Assembly: GCF_009827655.1 (NCBI RefSeq)
Contig: NZ_WTYV01000001.1
Span: forward strand, 62,001 to 126,000
Source: Alteraurantiacibacter buctensis
GTDB taxonomy: Bacteria > Pseudomonadota > Alphaproteobacteria > Sphingomonadales > Sphingomonadaceae
Length of the DNA: 64,000 bases
Direction: 5' to 3'
Shown: piece after piece, positions 50,230 to 59,307 of the stretch
How the letters are laid out: each line of letters opens with the position of its first letter
Numbering within the stretch: the first letter of the stretch is position 1
Notes under the pieces: model-generated
The model's database searches: none
What the model saw: the letters and a program-made list of their open reading frames with translations, nothing else
What the model was told of the DNA's origin: nothing
Position numbers and translations under genes: made by a program

Positions 50230-51957
50230 TCAGGCTGCCAGGTCGTACGGCTCGATCTCGCCTTCCAGGTACATCTTGCGCGCCTTGGCGCGGCTGAGCT
50301 TGCCCGATGACGTGCGCGGCAGGGTGCGCGGGGGCACCAGTTCCACCACGCAGTTCATGCCGGTGATGGCGCGCACCTTGTCGCGGATCTCGTCGCGCAG
50401 CTTCACCCGTTCTTCCGGATCGGACACGCGGCAGTGGACCAGCACGGCGGGGGCTTCCTCGCCGTTCTCCATCTCGATGGCGAAGGCGGCGATGTCACCG
50501 TGGTTGAAGCCGGGCAACTGCTCCACCGCCCATTCGATATCCTGGGGCCAGTGGTTCTTGCCGTTGATGATGATCATATCCTTCGCCCGGCCGACGATGA
50601 ACAGGTAGCCATCGGCCATGTAGCCCATGTCGCCGGTGTCCAGCCAGCCATCCACCAGGGCTTCGTCGGTCGCTTCCGGGTTGCGGAAGTAGGAGTGCAT
50701 GACCGAGGGCCCGCGGCACCACACCTTGCCGATCTGGTGGTCGCCCTTCACCTCGCCCTTCTCGCCGCGGATCTCCACGTCCATGTCCGGCAGCGGCTTG
50801 CCGCAGTTGACGATGGCGCGATAGCGCGCCGGGCGCGACAGGTCGCGGCGGCCGCCGGACAGGCGCTCTTCCTCCACCAGTTCCACCCGGATGCCTTCGC
50901 CGGGCGGCATCACGGTAACCGCCAGCGTCGCCTCGGCCAGGCCATAGCTGGGGGTGAAGGCGCTGGCCTTGAACCCGGCGGGGGCAAAGGCGTTGACGAA
51001 ATTCTGCATCACGTCGGGCCGGATCATGTCGGCCCCGTTGCCCGCCAGCCGCCAGCGCGAAAGGTCGAACCGTTCGGCCACGTTGCTCTGGCTGGAGATG
51101 CGGCGGGCGCAGATGTCGTACCCGAAAGTGGGCGAATAGCTGAGCGTGTTGCCCTTGTTGCGGCTGATCAGGTCCAGCCAGGCCAGCGGGCGGCGCGCGA
51201 AATGCTCGGTCTTCAGATAGTCGACGCTGACCTGGTTGGCGATCAGCGACAGGAAGCAGCCGACCAGCCCCATGTCGTGATACCACGGCAGCCAGCTGAT
51301 CCCGCGATCGCCCTCGCCGATGTTCATGCTGGCGGCGTGGCCATAGAGGTTGTGCAGCAGCGCCCGGTGGGTCACCGCCACGCCCTGCGGGAAGCGGGTG
51401 GAGCCGCTGGAATACTGCAGGTAGCAGATGTCTTCCGGATCGGCCTGGGGCAGCTCCACTACGGGCGCGGGGCGCCGGGCCAGTTCGTCCCAGGCAATGC
51501 CCTGGCAACCCTGCCGGTCGGCCGCGGCCTGGGCCATCTCGGCGATCTCCGGCGGATAGATCAGCATCAGCGGATCAGCGCTGGAAAGCTGCACCGAAAG
51601 CTGGTCGATATAGCTGTCCTTGCCGCCGAAGGTGGTGGGCAGCGGCAGCGGCACCGGCCAGATGCCGGCCAGGGTGCAGGCGCAGAACAGGGCGGCGAAA
51701 TCGGGGCCGGTCTCGGCGATCAGGGCCACCCGATCACCCTTCTTCGCGCCCGCCGCGATCAGGCGATAGGCCATCTGCACGGCATCGGCGCGCATTTCGC
51801 TGAACGGATAGACCCGTTCCAGTTCGCCACGCATGTCATGAAAATTCAAGCCCTTGGCGCTCCGGGCGGCATAGTCGATCGCTTCGTTGAAGGTCGCGAA
51901 TTCGGCACGGATGCGCGGCAGGGCGCAATCGTTGGGTGTGGGCACGAGTTCGGTCAT
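50230..51957 (-). CDS. Fatty acyl-AMP ligase
   Basis: 575 residues of the ANL superfamily. It resembles fatty acyl-AMP ligases rather than acyl-CoA synthetases: AMP-binding loop YSSGSTRFPQGVAVTHRAL, the early LPLPTTFGGKDSYIDQL, WLPWYHDMGLVGCFL, and LDTGDMGYMADGYLFIVGRAKDMIIINGKNHWPQDIE. Such ligases activate fatty acids as adenylates and load them on an acyl carrier protein or polyketide synthase. No carrier protein or polyketide gene lies in the window; in sphingomonads a link to sphingolipid or surface lipid synthesis is possible but not shown. It is divergent from recX. Confidence 0.88.
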   Translation of the reverse strand: MTELVPTPNDCALPRIRAEFATFNEAIDYAARSAKGLNFHDMRGELERVYPFSEMRADAVQMAYRLIAAGAKKGDRVALIAETGPDFAALFCACTLAGIWPVPLPLPTTFGGKDSYIDQLSVQLSSADPLMLIYPPEIAEMAQAAADRQGCQGIAWDELARRPAPVVELPQADPEDICYLQYSSGSTRFPQGVAVTHRALLHNLYGHAASMNIGEGDRGISWLPWYHDMGLVGCFLSLIANQVSVDYLKTEHFARRPLAWLDLISRNKGNTLSYSPTFGYDICARRISSQSNVAERFDLSRWRLAGNGADMIRPDVMQNFVNAFAPAGFKASAFTPSYGLAEATLAVTVMPPGEGIRVELVEEERLSGGRRDLSRPARYRAIVNCGKPLPDMDVEIRGEKGEVKGDHQIGKVWCRGPSVMHSYFRNPEATDEALVDGWLDTGDMGYMADGYLFIVGRAKDMIIINGKNHWPQDIEWAVEQLPGFNHGDIAAFAIEMENGEEAPAVLVHCRVSDPEERVKLRDEIRDKVRAITGMNCVVELVPPRTLPRTSSGKLSRAKARKMYLEGEIEPYDLAA

Positions 51958-52099
51958 GGCGCTGTGGCTACCCTCTTTATCCGCCCCGTCCGGGCGTTAT
52001 CCCAGTGCGACACGTGGCCAATAGCACATTTGGCCGGATGACAATCTTTCCCATTTGATAGGAAGTGTGGCACGAATATGGCCAACCAGATCCAGGGCG

Positions 52100-52693
52100 A
52101 TGATGGGAATGCGCGCCTATAGACAAGAGTGTCAGCAAGGCAAGAGGGGCAGGCGCCCGCTCGATGCCGTGCAATTGCGCGACCTGGCGCTGTCCTACGT
52201 CGCCCGTTACGCCACCTCTGCCGGCAAGCTGGAACGCTACCTCGCGCGCAAGCTGGCCGAGCGCGGCTGGGCGGAAGGCGAGGAGCGGCCGGACATCGCC
52301 GCCCTGGTCGCCCGCTATGTCGAGGCCGGCTATATCGACGATGCCGCCTACGCTCGGATGAAGGCCAGCGGCCTGCAGGGGCGCGGGTATGGCGCCAGGC
52401 GGGTGCAGCAGACGCTGGCCGAGGCCGGGGTGGACCAGGCCCTGCGCGACGAGGTGACCGCCGACCACGCCGCCCGCCGCCACGCCGCGCTGACAATGGC
52501 CCGCAAGCGCCGCTTCGGACCCTTCGCCCCCCTTCCGCCCGAGCGCGAGGTGCGCGAAAAGCAGCTCGCCGCCATGCTGCGCGCGGGCCACGATCTCGAC
52601 ATGGCGCGCGAAATGGTCAATGCACCCAGCATTGCCGCAGCCGAGGAATGGGCCGCGGCGCTTGACGGAGACGGCAACGATGGCGCGTGGTAA
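52100..52693 (+). CDS. recX: RecX-family regulatory protein
   Basis: About 197 residues; three ATGs at 52100, 52103 and 52109 compete and the exact start is uncertain. RecX repeats are recognisable: LDAVQLRDLALSYVARYATS, KLERYLARKLAERGW, then VEAGYIDDAAYARMKASGLQGRGYGARRVQQTL. The typical RecX modulates RecA filaments. There is no recA or lexA here, and the C-terminal ~50 residues are less conserved-looking. It overlaps the DUF192 lipoprotein gene by 14 bases. Confidence 0.85.
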   Translation: MMGMRAYRQECQQGKRGRRPLDAVQLRDLALSYVARYATSAGKLERYLARKLAERGWAEGEERPDIAALVARYVEAGYIDDAAYARMKASGLQGRGYGARRVQQTLAEAGVDQALRDEVTADHAARRHAALTMARKRRFGPFAPLPPEREVREKQLAAMLRAGHDLDMAREMVNAPSIAAAEEWAAALDGDGNDGAW

Positions 52694-53183
52694 CCGGCTG
52701 AAACTTCTGGGGGCCGGTGTGGCGCTGGCGCTGGCGGCCTGCTCCACGCAAGGGTCGGCCGATGCGGCAACCGCCACGGCCAGCGCCGAGCCTTCGGTCC
52801 ACCCCGTTTCGGGCCTGCGCGTAATTCCCCTCACCGTCACCACCACCACCGGCCAGCGCCATGCCTTCCGCGTGGAAGTGGCGGCCACGGGTGCCGAACA
52901 GCAGCGCGGCCTGATGTTCCGCACCGAAATGGGGCCGGACGAAGGGATGATCTTCCCCTTCAGCCAGGTCCGCATGGCCAGCTTCTGGATGCGCAACACG
53001 GTGATCCCGCTCGACATCATCTTCATCGGGCCGGACAACAGGGTGATCAACATTGCCGCCAACGCGGTCCCCTATTCGGAGGAATCGCGCCCCTCCACCG
53101 CCCCCGCCGCCGCCGTGCTGGAGCTGAACGGCGGCCGCGCGGCACAACTGGGCATAGGGCCGGGCGCACTGGTCGAATGGTAA
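52680..53183 (+). CDS. DUF192 lipoprotein
   Basis: 167 residues from the ATG at 52680. The lipobox is LALAAC (Cys21). The DUF192 core is clear: EVAATGAEQQRGLMFRTEMGPDEGMIF, SFWMRNTVIPLDIIFIGPDNRVI and AAVLELNGGRAAQLGIGPG. DUF192 proteins are small, all-beta, and of unknown function; many are exported as here. It begins within the end of recX and precedes the NDUFA12-like gene by 61 bases. Confidence 0.9.
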   Translation: MARGNRLKLLGAGVALALAACSTQGSADAATATASAEPSVHPVSGLRVIPLTVTTTTGQRHAFRVEVAATGAEQQRGLMFRTEMGPDEGMIFPFSQVRMASFWMRNTVIPLDIIFIGPDNRVINIAANAVPYSEESRPSTAPAAAVLELNGGRAAQLGIGPGALVEW

Positions 53184-53244
53184 GGCGAAAACCCCCGCCT
53201 TGCGCGCTTGCGCAGAAGGGGCAAAAACGGGTAACGGCGCGGCC

Positions 53245-53643
53245 ATGAGCATTCTCGGCAAGATCTTCACCTGGTGGGACGGCGCCACCATCGGCACCCT
53301 GCTGTGGTCGTCCGCCAACGGCACCCACGTCGGCACCGATGCCCAGGGCAATAAGTACTATCGCAGCAAGAAGGTGCGCGATGGCCAGCGCGAGCGGCGC
53401 TGGGTGATCTACGAAGGCCTGAACGATGCCAGCCGCGTGCCCGCCGAATGGCACGGCTGGTTGCACCATTCGTATGACGAGCTGCCCGAAAGCCACCTGC
53501 CCGCGCCCAAGATCTGGGAAGCGGATTTCACTCCCAATGCCACCGGCACGCCCGCAGCCTATCGCCCGATGGGTGCGCTGGAGCGCGGCGGCAAGCGCGC
53601 CCGCGCCGGCGGCGATTACGAAGCGTGGACGCCCGAGGCGTGA
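53245..53643 (+). CDS. NDUFA12-like complex I accessory subunit
   Basis: 132 residues from the ATG at 53245. The NDUFA12 pattern is visible: FTWWDGATIGTLLWS, VGTDAQGNKYYRSKK, RRWVIYEGLNDASRVPAEWHGWLHH and the tail PAAYRPMG. Alphaproteobacteria carry this accessory subunit of NADH:ubiquinone oxidoreductase, as mitochondria do. It overlaps the DUF2155 gene by 4 bases (GTGA), a conserved neighbourhood. Confidence 0.93.
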   Translation: MSILGKIFTWWDGATIGTLLWSSANGTHVGTDAQGNKYYRSKKVRDGQRERRWVIYEGLNDASRVPAEWHGWLHHSYDELPESHLPAPKIWEADFTPNATGTPAAYRPMGALERGGKRARAGGDYEAWTPEA

Positions 53644-54266
53644 CCTTGCGCGGCCTCGCTTTGGCCAAGTACGGGGTGGGGGCTGCAATGGCGTGCGCGC
53701 TGCTGGCCGCCTGCCAGGGTGAGGCCCCCGCCCCCGCCCCGCAGGAAACTGAAGTGCCCGAGGAACTGGCCGCACCCGGCCAGCCCGCCCCTGGGCAGGG
53801 CGATGGCCCCGGCACGCCGATGGCTGAACGCGTGGCCACGATCGGCCTGATCAACAAGCGCAACAACATCAGCCAGGACATCGAGATGAAGCCGGGCGAG
53901 GCCCGCCGCATCGGTGACGTGGTGATTCGCCTGGCCGCCTGCGAGCGCACCGCCCCGTGGGAAGACCCGCCGCTGACCGGCGCCTTCGTGCAGGTCAGCG
54001 TGCTGACGCGCGGCCAGGGCGGCGGCGATCCGCAATGGCTGCGCGTGTTCTCCGGCTGGCTCTACAAGGAAGCGCCCGCCGTCAACGTGGTCGAACACCC
54101 GATCTACGACGTATGGGTCAAGGACTGCGCGATGAGCTTCCCGGGCGAGGACGCGCCCGTGGCCCGCTCTACAGGCGCGGCCAATGCGGCGCCTGCCGCC
54201 GCGGCGGCCCCGGCAGCGGAAGAGCCGGCGCCCGCTCCGGCAGAGGAAGCCCCCGCAGAGAACTGA
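53640..54266 (+). CDS. DUF2155 lipoprotein
   Basis: 208 residues from the GTG at 53640, overlapping the NDUFA12-like stop. The signal ends in a lipobox CALLAAC (Cys25). A Pro/Glu-rich linker leads to the DUF2155 core: ATIGLINKRNNISQDIEMKPGE, VIRLAACERTAPWEDPPLTGAFVQV, FSGWLYKEAPAVNVVEHPIYDVWVKDC. After this the last ~45 residues are Ala/Pro/Glu-rich. The 3' third is also read, on the other strand, by the aat gene. Confidence 0.9.
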   Translation: MTLRGLALAKYGVGAAMACALLAACQGEAPAPAPQETEVPEELAAPGQPAPGQGDGPGTPMAERVATIGLINKRNNISQDIEMKPGEARRIGDVVIRLAACERTAPWEDPPLTGAFVQVSVLTRGQGGGDPQWLRVFSGWLYKEAPAVNVVEHPIYDVWVKDCAMSFPGEDAPVARSTGAANAAPAAAAAPAAEEPAPAPAEEAPAEN

Positions 54267-54901
54267 GCCCACGCTTGTGGCAGGCTGGCCTGGAAGCCAT
54301 CCGCCCGTGCATCGGCCAGCAGTTGCAGATAGCGCTTGCGCGGCACGGTCACCGCCCCCAGGCTGGCCAGGTGATCGGTGATGAACTGGCAATCGAGCAG
54401 GCGGTAGCCCGCATGGCGCATCAGCGCCACCAGCCAGGCCAGCGCCACCTTGCTGGCATTGTCTGCCCGGCTGAACATCGATTCGCCACAGAACACCCGC
54501 TCGAAGCTGACGCCGTAGAGTCCGCCCGCCAGTTCGCCATCCAGCCAGCATTCGATCGAGTGGGCATGGCCCGCGCGGTGCAGCGCGTTGTAGCTGTCCT
54601 CGATCAGCGGGTTGATCCAGGTATCGGGATGGTCGGCACGCGGCGCGGCGCATTCGCGGATCACGCGGGCAAAGGCGGCGTTGCAGGTGACGCGGAAGCG
54701 GTCCTGCTTCACCACCCTGGCAAGGCTGCGGCTGAGGTGGAACCCATCCAGCGGGATGATCGCCCGCTGGCGCGGTTCCACCCAGAACACATCCTGGTCA
54801 TCGCGCGAATCGGACATCGGAAAAATGCCGCTGCGATAGGCCAGCAGCAGCAGGTCCACGGTCAGCTCAGGCTGGCTGGCGGGTGTCGTGGGCGCGTGCA
54901 T
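54104..54901 (-). CDS. aat: Leucyl/phenylalanyl-tRNA-protein transferase
   Basis: 265 residues from the ATG at 54901. It adds Leu or Phe to N-termini of proteins in the N-degron pathway. The signature sequences are LLLLAYRSGIFPM, FGESM-like GESMFSRADNASKVAL and LLDCQFITDHLASLGAV. The usual family end is close to KRYLQLLADARADGFQ. Here about 54 further residues, Ala/Gly/Ser-rich, are encoded antisense to the end of the DUF2155 gene. That is an unusual C-terminal tail, dictated by the overlap. Confidence 0.93.
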   Translation of the reverse strand: MHAPTTPASQPELTVDLLLLAYRSGIFPMSDSRDDQDVFWVEPRQRAIIPLDGFHLSRSLARVVKQDRFRVTCNAAFARVIRECAAPRADHPDTWINPLIEDSYNALHRAGHAHSIECWLDGELAGGLYGVSFERVFCGESMFSRADNASKVALAWLVALMRHAGYRLLDCQFITDHLASLGAVTVPRKRYLQLLADARADGFQASLPQAWAQFSAGASSAGAGAGSSAAGAAAAAGAALAAPVERATGASSPGKLIAQSLTHTS

Positions 54902-54989
54902 GGGCGGCAATTAGCACAGGCAGCTGCGCTCGTCGCCCACGCTGCGCTTGCCATCCGGCCAAAGGCGGTTTAGTGGCGCGCTTCCCTGC

Positions 54990-55065
54990 AGGGGTGTAGC
55001 TCAGCTGGTAGAGCATCGGTCTCCAAAACCGAGGGTCGTAGGTTCGAATCCTATCGCCCCTGCCA
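54990..55065 (+). tRNA. tRNA-Trp (anticodon CCA)
   Basis: 76 bases with encoded CCA. AGGGGTG pairs with CGCCCCT at the acceptor, the D arm is GCTC...GAGC, and the anticodon loop CTCCAAA reads CCA. It heads the familiar tRNA-Trp-secE-nusG block, although a glycosyltransferase gene is inserted between it and secE. Confidence 0.97.
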
Positions 55066-55086
55066 TTTCCTTGGATTTGTCTTTGC

Positions 55087-55106
55087 GAAGGGCCATCCGG
55101 CCCTTC
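55087..55106. terminator. Hairpin after tRNA-Trp
   Basis: GAAGGGCC (55087-55094) and GGCCCTTC (55099-55106) are perfect 8-base arms around ATCC. It probably ends the tRNA transcript or stabilises it; there is no long T-tract. Confidence 0.5.
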
Positions 55107-55221
55107 GTCCTCGCTAAGCGGGCAGCAAGCTGCCCCCGCTGCGGGCGGCCGTTCGGCCTTGCGGCGCTGCGCGCCATTGGTGGCTCAAAGGAGAGCTTCC
55201 CTCTCACCCCCCTTTTCCTCA

Positions 55222-55240
55222 CCCCGGGCTTGATCCGGGG
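55222..55240. repeat. Short palindromic intergenic element
   Basis: CCCCGGGCTTGATCCGGGG has inverted ends CCCCGG/CCGGGG around a 7-base centre. Elements of this wording are widely dispersed between genes in alphaproteobacteria. Only this copy is seen in the window. Confidence 0.45.
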
Positions 55241-55298
55241 TCCAGCTTCCTGCCTTGTCCCAAACCCCGCATTAACCATCTTCCGCTATCGCCTGAGC

Positions 55299-56501
55299 AT
55301 GGACCTGCTCTCCCATCTCCGCGATGCCCGCTGGCTCGATCGCAGCCGCGTGCGTGGCTATGCGGTGCTGCTGGGGATCGCCAGCCTGGCGCTGCTGGCC
55401 AACTCCTACATCAAGGCGATGACCCCCACGGGCAGCGATTTCCTGGCCTTCTGGGGCGCGGGACACGTGACCGTGGCGGGCGATCCGGCCGCCGCCTATG
55501 ACCTGGCGGTGCAGGAGCGGGTGCAGACCGGCCCTGCCGCCGGGATCGATGCGGAAGGCTTCTTCGCCTTCGTCAATCCGCCGCCCTTCCTGTTTGCCAC
55601 CGCGCCCTTCGGCGCGCTGCCCTTCCCGCTGGCGTGGATTGCCTGGGTGGCGGTCGGCTATGCCTTGTGGGCCTGGGCCGCGATTCGCGCCTTTCCCCGG
55701 CTGTGGCCAATCGTCCTGGCCTTCCCCGGTGCGCTGATCGCCGCCGGGCACGCGCAGACCGGGCTTCTCACCGGCGCGTTGCTGGTGGGGGCCGTGGCCA
55801 CGCTGGACCGCCGGCCGGTCCTGTGCGGCGCGCTGATCGGGGCGCTGGTCTTCAAGCCGCACTTGGCGCTGCTGCTGCCGTTCTGGCTGGCGGCGGGCGG
55901 GCGCTGGAAAGCTTTCCTGGCCGCCGGGGCCAGCGTGGCCGCGCTGCTGCTGGCAAGCTGGGCCGCGTTCGGCCCGGCCACCATGCTCGCCTATACCACA
56001 AGCTGGGCCGCCAGCGCGCACATCATGGATGTGGGTGACGATGCCTTCCACCTGCGGCTGGCCACTGTCTATGGGCAGTTGCGGCTGGTGATGCCCGCCA
56101 ATCCGGCGCTGGCGATCAACGCCCTGGTGGCGCTGGGCATGGTCTGGCTGGTGGCCCGCTCGTGGCGCAATTTTGGACAAGATGGCATGGCCACGGGCGC
56201 GCTGGCGCTGGCGGCAACGGCGCTCGCCAGCCCCTACCTGTTCAATTACGACCTGCCGTTCCTGATCCTGCCGCTATTGTGGCTGGTGCAGCAGGGGCTG
56301 GCCCGCGGCTTCTTCCCCTACGAGAAGCTGCTGCTGGTGGTCCTCTACCTGGCGCCTTATGCCACCCGCGCGGCGGCGCTGCCGCTGCATGTGAACCTGA
56401 TGCCGCTGGCCAGCGCGCTGCTGGTGTGGCTGGTATGGCGCAGGGGGGCACAGGGCGGGCCATGCCTGCCCTCTCTTGCCAAGGCGGGAGAGCGGGCCTA
56501 A
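55299..56501 (+). CDS. DUF2029/GT87-family glycosyltransferase
   Basis: 400 residues from the ATG at 55299; the frame is open further upstream but that part covers the tRNA. About ten transmembrane helices. The N-terminal loop SDFLAFWGAGHV with its acidic residue, and KPHLALLLPFWLAAGGRW later, match the GT87 (DUF2029) family of polyprenyl-phosphate-mannose-dependent glycosyltransferases. These work on the outside of the inner membrane. It lies between the tRNA-Trp and secE, which are normally neighbours, without other polysaccharide genes. Confidence 0.85.
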   Translation: MDLLSHLRDARWLDRSRVRGYAVLLGIASLALLANSYIKAMTPTGSDFLAFWGAGHVTVAGDPAAAYDLAVQERVQTGPAAGIDAEGFFAFVNPPPFLFATAPFGALPFPLAWIAWVAVGYALWAWAAIRAFPRLWPIVLAFPGALIAAGHAQTGLLTGALLVGAVATLDRRPVLCGALIGALVFKPHLALLLPFWLAAGGRWKAFLAAGASVAALLLASWAAFGPATMLAYTTSWAASAHIMDVGDDAFHLRLATVYGQLRLVMPANPALAINALVALGMVWLVARSWRNFGQDGMATGALALAATALASPYLFNYDLPFLILPLLWLVQQGLARGFFPYEKLLLVVLYLAPYATRAAALPLHVNLMPLASALLVWLVWRRGAQGGPCLPSLAKAGERA

Positions 56502-56543
56502 ATAGCCGACCGTCTTTCCGACATCGGAAACATCACAGCCCCT

Positions 56544-56561
56544 CCCGGTCCTTCGACCGGG
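56544..56561. terminator. Hairpin between GT87 gene and secE
   Basis: CCCGGTC (56544-56550) and GACCGGG (56555-56561) around CTTC, a stable tetraloop-like stem. It lies after the glycosyltransferase stop and 70 bases before secE, so it may end the former transcript. Confidence 0.45.
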
Positions 56562-56631
56562 GCGGCGATGGTCCTATGGCGAAAGGCATAACGACAGTTT
56601 TCGCGCATACCGCACACAGAGGCAGCAGATC

Positions 56632-56844
56632 ATGGCCGAAGAAGGCAAGACCCCGCGCACCAGCCCCAACCAGTTCCTCAAGCAGGTGCAGGCCGAGGGC
56701 AAGAAGATCGTCTGGCCAAGCTGGAACGAGACGGTGCGCACCGCCATCTTCGTGTTCATCCTGATGCTGATCCTGTCGTTCTTCTTCCTGGGCATCGATT
56801 CGCTTTTCGGTGCCGTGGTGCAGTGGCTGCTGTCGCTCGCCTGA
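56632..56844 (+). CDS. secE: SecE preprotein translocase subunit
   Basis: 70 residues. The basic N-terminus (NQFLKQVQAEGKKIVWPSWNET) and a single transmembrane helix (TAIFVFILMLILSFFFLGIDSLF) are diagnostic. SecE stabilises the SecY channel. It is the short, one-helix form usual in alphaproteobacteria. It is 40 bases ahead of nusG. Confidence 0.95.
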   Translation: MAEEGKTPRTSPNQFLKQVQAEGKKIVWPSWNETVRTAIFVFILMLILSFFFLGIDSLFGAVVQWLLSLA

Positions 56845-56884
56845 TCCCACACGCTTCAGACAAATTCCTGGAAAGAGACCACTC

Positions 56885-57421
56885 ATGGCCCGCTGGTACA
56901 TCATCCACGCTTACTCCGGCTTCGAGAACAAGGTACGCGATTCGATCCTTTCGGAGGCCGAGCGCCTGGGCCTGTCCGATGGCGTGGAAGCGGTGGAAGT
57001 GCCCACCGAGACGGTGACCGAGATCAAGCGTGGCAAGAAGGTCCAGGTGGAACGCAAGTTCATGCCCGGCTACGTGCTGGCCAAGCTGAACCTGACCGAC
57101 GATGTCTATCACCTGGTCAAGAACACCCCCAAGGTCACCGGCTTCCTGGGGTCCGGCAGCAAGCCGCAGCCGATTTCCGAGAAGGAAGCCGCGCGCTATT
57201 TCGGCGGCGTGGCCGAGGCGCAGGCTGCCCCGAAGCGCGAAATCAACATCGATTACGAGATCGGCGACAGCGTCAAGGTCAACGCCGGTCCCTTCGCCAG
57301 CTTCAACGGCACCGTGGAAGAGCTGGACTTCGAGAAGAGCCGCGTGAAGGTGGCCGTGTCCATCTTCGGCCGCGCCACCCCGGTGGAACTGGGCTTCGAC
57401 GAGGTCGAGCTGGTCAAGTAA
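56885..57421 (+). CDS. nusG: Transcription antitermination factor NusG
   Basis: 178 residues from the ATG at 56885. The NGN domain begins [16 protein letters not shown] and contains [10 protein letters not shown]; the KOW domain includes [21 protein letters not shown]. It binds RNA polymerase and affects elongation, termination and coupling to translation. It normally leads directly into rplK; here a minus-strand glycoside hydrolase gene intervenes. Confidence 0.97.
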   Translation: MARWYIIHAYSGFENKVRDSILSEAERLGLSDGVEAVEVPTETVTEIKRGKKVQVERKFMPGYVLAKLNLTDDVYHLVKNTPKVTGFLGSGSKPQPISEKEAARYFGGVAEAQAAPKREINIDYEIGDSVKVNAGPFASFNGTVEELDFEKSRVKVAVSIFGRATPVELGFDEVELVK

Positions 57422-57436
57422 GGCGCCTTATCTCGC

Positions 57437-57480
57437 GCTACCGCCTCGCTGCTGGGGCGCAGCGGCCACTCAGCGGTAGC
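57437..57480. terminator. Inverted repeat between nusG and the glycoside hydrolase
   Basis: GCTACCGC (57437-57444) and GCGGTAGC (57473-57480) are perfect 8-base arms, with a smaller GCTG/CAGC stem inside. It overlaps the last codons of the minus-strand gene and probably ends both converging transcripts. No T-tract is seen. Confidence 0.5.
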
Positions 57481-59104
57481 TGTCCATCGTGATCCGCAGC
57501 CAGACCGGCTCCGGCCCGAAGCTGAAGCCGTAATCGATCTGGTCGCCGTTCCAGCGGCGGCGCATCACCCATTGGCCATCGATGAAGGTGCCTTCCTGCG
57601 CCTCGATCACCTGCGGGCTTTCTCCGGGTGCGGGGTTGGCCAGCGACAGGCGCAGGCGCACGTTCTGGCCGCCGACCAGGAAGGTGTCGGCATCCAGTTG
57701 CGCGGCCACCAGCCCGCCGGTGGGCACGTCCGCCAGCGGGTGCGGGTCACGCGGGATCCAGGTCCAGTCGTCCTCGCCGAAGGCCCAGCGACCATAGGCG
57801 GCGGTCAGCCTCCAGCGGCCCATCGTGGTTGACTGGTCGGAGCCGTCGTTGCCCCGCGCCGTGCCCCACAGCGGGCGCTCCCCCGCGATCAGGGGCCAGC
57901 CACTCATGGCACTGCCCAGCAGGCGATAGGGGGCGGCGAAGGCGCCCAGCACGCCCTCATCCAGCGCCTTGGCCCCCAGCGGGTAGTTGACGTAAGCAGT
58001 GCCATCCATGCCGAAGGGCGCATAGAGCAGCGCCCCGCGCCCGAAGGCTGACCACGCGAAGCGCGCGTATTCCGCCGCATTGCCGATCTCTGGCACCACC
58101 AGCGGGCCGTGCGCGGCATAGCGGTCCAGGAAGCGTTCCACGGCTGCGGCATCGCGGGTGTAGATGTCCGGGCCGATGGCCCCGAGCGAGGGCGCGGCGG
58201 CGCGCCACACCGGCAGCACGTTCCAGTTGGGCCCGCCCGATGGCCCCACCTCACCGCCCTCGTCGGTGAAGGCATTGCCCAGCGCGGCATTGGCGATCAT
58301 CGGCAGGTCCAGCTCGGCCTGCCCGGCGCGGGCGACATGCTCGATATAGCGGGCGACATGCCAGGACATGAAAAACTGCTCGGCGCGCGGGCCGAAAGCC
58401 TGCTCCCACGTGCGGCGCGGAACGGCCAGGGCGCGCGCCAGCTCCTGCGGGATCAGGTCGGCGAACAGCGCCTGCGCGTGAGCCGAATGGTCGCGCGCCA
58501 GGCCCCAGCTACCCGCCTCGTTCTCCACCTGCACCATGATCACGGTGCGTTGCGGATCGGCCTGCCGCAGATGCCGCATCAGCGCGGCAAAGGCGCGGGC
58601 ATCGGCCGCCAGCGTCTGCTCCCCGTGCGGGCTGAGCGTTTCGTGCGCCCGCCCGTCCGGATGGCGCATGCGGGGGAAGCGCAGGCCATCGCGCTTGACC
58701 CATGCAGGGGTATAGCTGAGCCCGGTGTTCTTCCAGGTGCCGTACCACAGCAGCACCAGCCGCAGGTCGTTCTCGCGCGCGCCGGCCAGCATGGCATCGA
58801 CAGCGCCGAAGTCGAACCGCCCCTCCACCGGCTCCACCTGTTCCCAGCCCACCGGCAGCATCACGGTATTCGCGCCAAGCTGACGCGCCACCGGCCAGAC
58901 CTGCGGCAGCACGGCGGGATAGCCGGAAGAGTTGTGCGCCTGCACCGCCAGGGCAATGAACGGCTGCCCGTCCACCAGCAGCATGGGCCGCTGCGGGCCA
59001 TCGACGATTCGCGGCAATGGCGTGAGTGGGGGCACCTGCGCCGGGGCAGCAGGGCCGGCCAGCAGCAGGACCAGGGCCAGCCAGCAAGCCAGAATCCTGC
59101 CCAT
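57470..59104 (-). CDS. Exported beta-galactosidase-like glycoside hydrolase (GH35/GH42-type barrel)
   Basis: 544 residues from the ATG at 59104, where a signal peptide begins ([13 protein letters not shown]); the frame upstream lacks one. A TIM barrel follows: [20 protein letters not shown], then the acid/base Glu196 in [11 protein letters not shown] and the likely nucleophile Glu339 in [13 protein letters not shown]. The C-terminal ~150 residues form beta-sandwich domains ([22 protein letters not shown]). It resembles secreted enzymes with a DUF5597-type tail that act on beta-galactosides. It lies on the opposite strand inside the secE-nusG / rplK-rplA block. No transporter or regulator accompanies it. 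Confidence 0.85.
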   Translation of the reverse strand: MGRILACWLALVLLLAGPAAPAQVPPLTPLPRIVDGPQRPMLLVDGQPFIALAVQAHNSSGYPAVLPQVWPVARQLGANTVMLPVGWEQVEPVEGRFDFGAVDAMLAGARENDLRLVLLWYGTWKNTGLSYTPAWVKRDGLRFPRMRHPDGRAHETLSPHGEQTLAADARAFAALMRHLRQADPQRTVIMVQVENEAGSWGLARDHSAHAQALFADLIPQELARALAVPRRTWEQAFGPRAEQFFMSWHVARYIEHVARAGQAELDLPMIANAALGNAFTDEGGEVGPSGGPNWNVLPVWRAAAPSLGAIGPDIYTRDAAAVERFLDRYAAHGPLVVPEIGNAAEYARFAWSAFGRGALLYAPFGMDGTAYVNYPLGAKALDEGVLGAFAAPYRLLGSAMSGWPLIAGERPLWGTARGNDGSDQSTTMGRWRLTAAYGRWAFGEDDWTWIPRDPHPLADVPTGGLVAAQLDADTFLVGGQNVRLRLSLANPAPGESPQVIEAQEGTFIDGQWVMRRRWNGDQIDYGFSFGPEPVWLRITMDSYR

Positions 59105-59307
59105 CACCCATCCCCTCGCCGCAATGTTTGCGCTACCATGCCCGTGCGCGGCGCGTTTGCAAGCTTGCCTTTGCCGCCCCTTTCGACTAGGCGCGCGCCT
59201 TCCCTTCACGGGGAATCCCTGCGGGAGGGGCGTTGAGCCCCGTCATCACCGCTTACCGGGGGCCTGTCTGGAAGCAGCCGGCCCGTTGAGAAAAAGGAGT
59301 TGGCCCC

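Noticed and set aside
54948-55298. Upstream extension of the GT87 gene from 54948
   Set aside because: It would translate through the tRNA-Trp gene; the ATG at 55299 starts a normal membrane protein.
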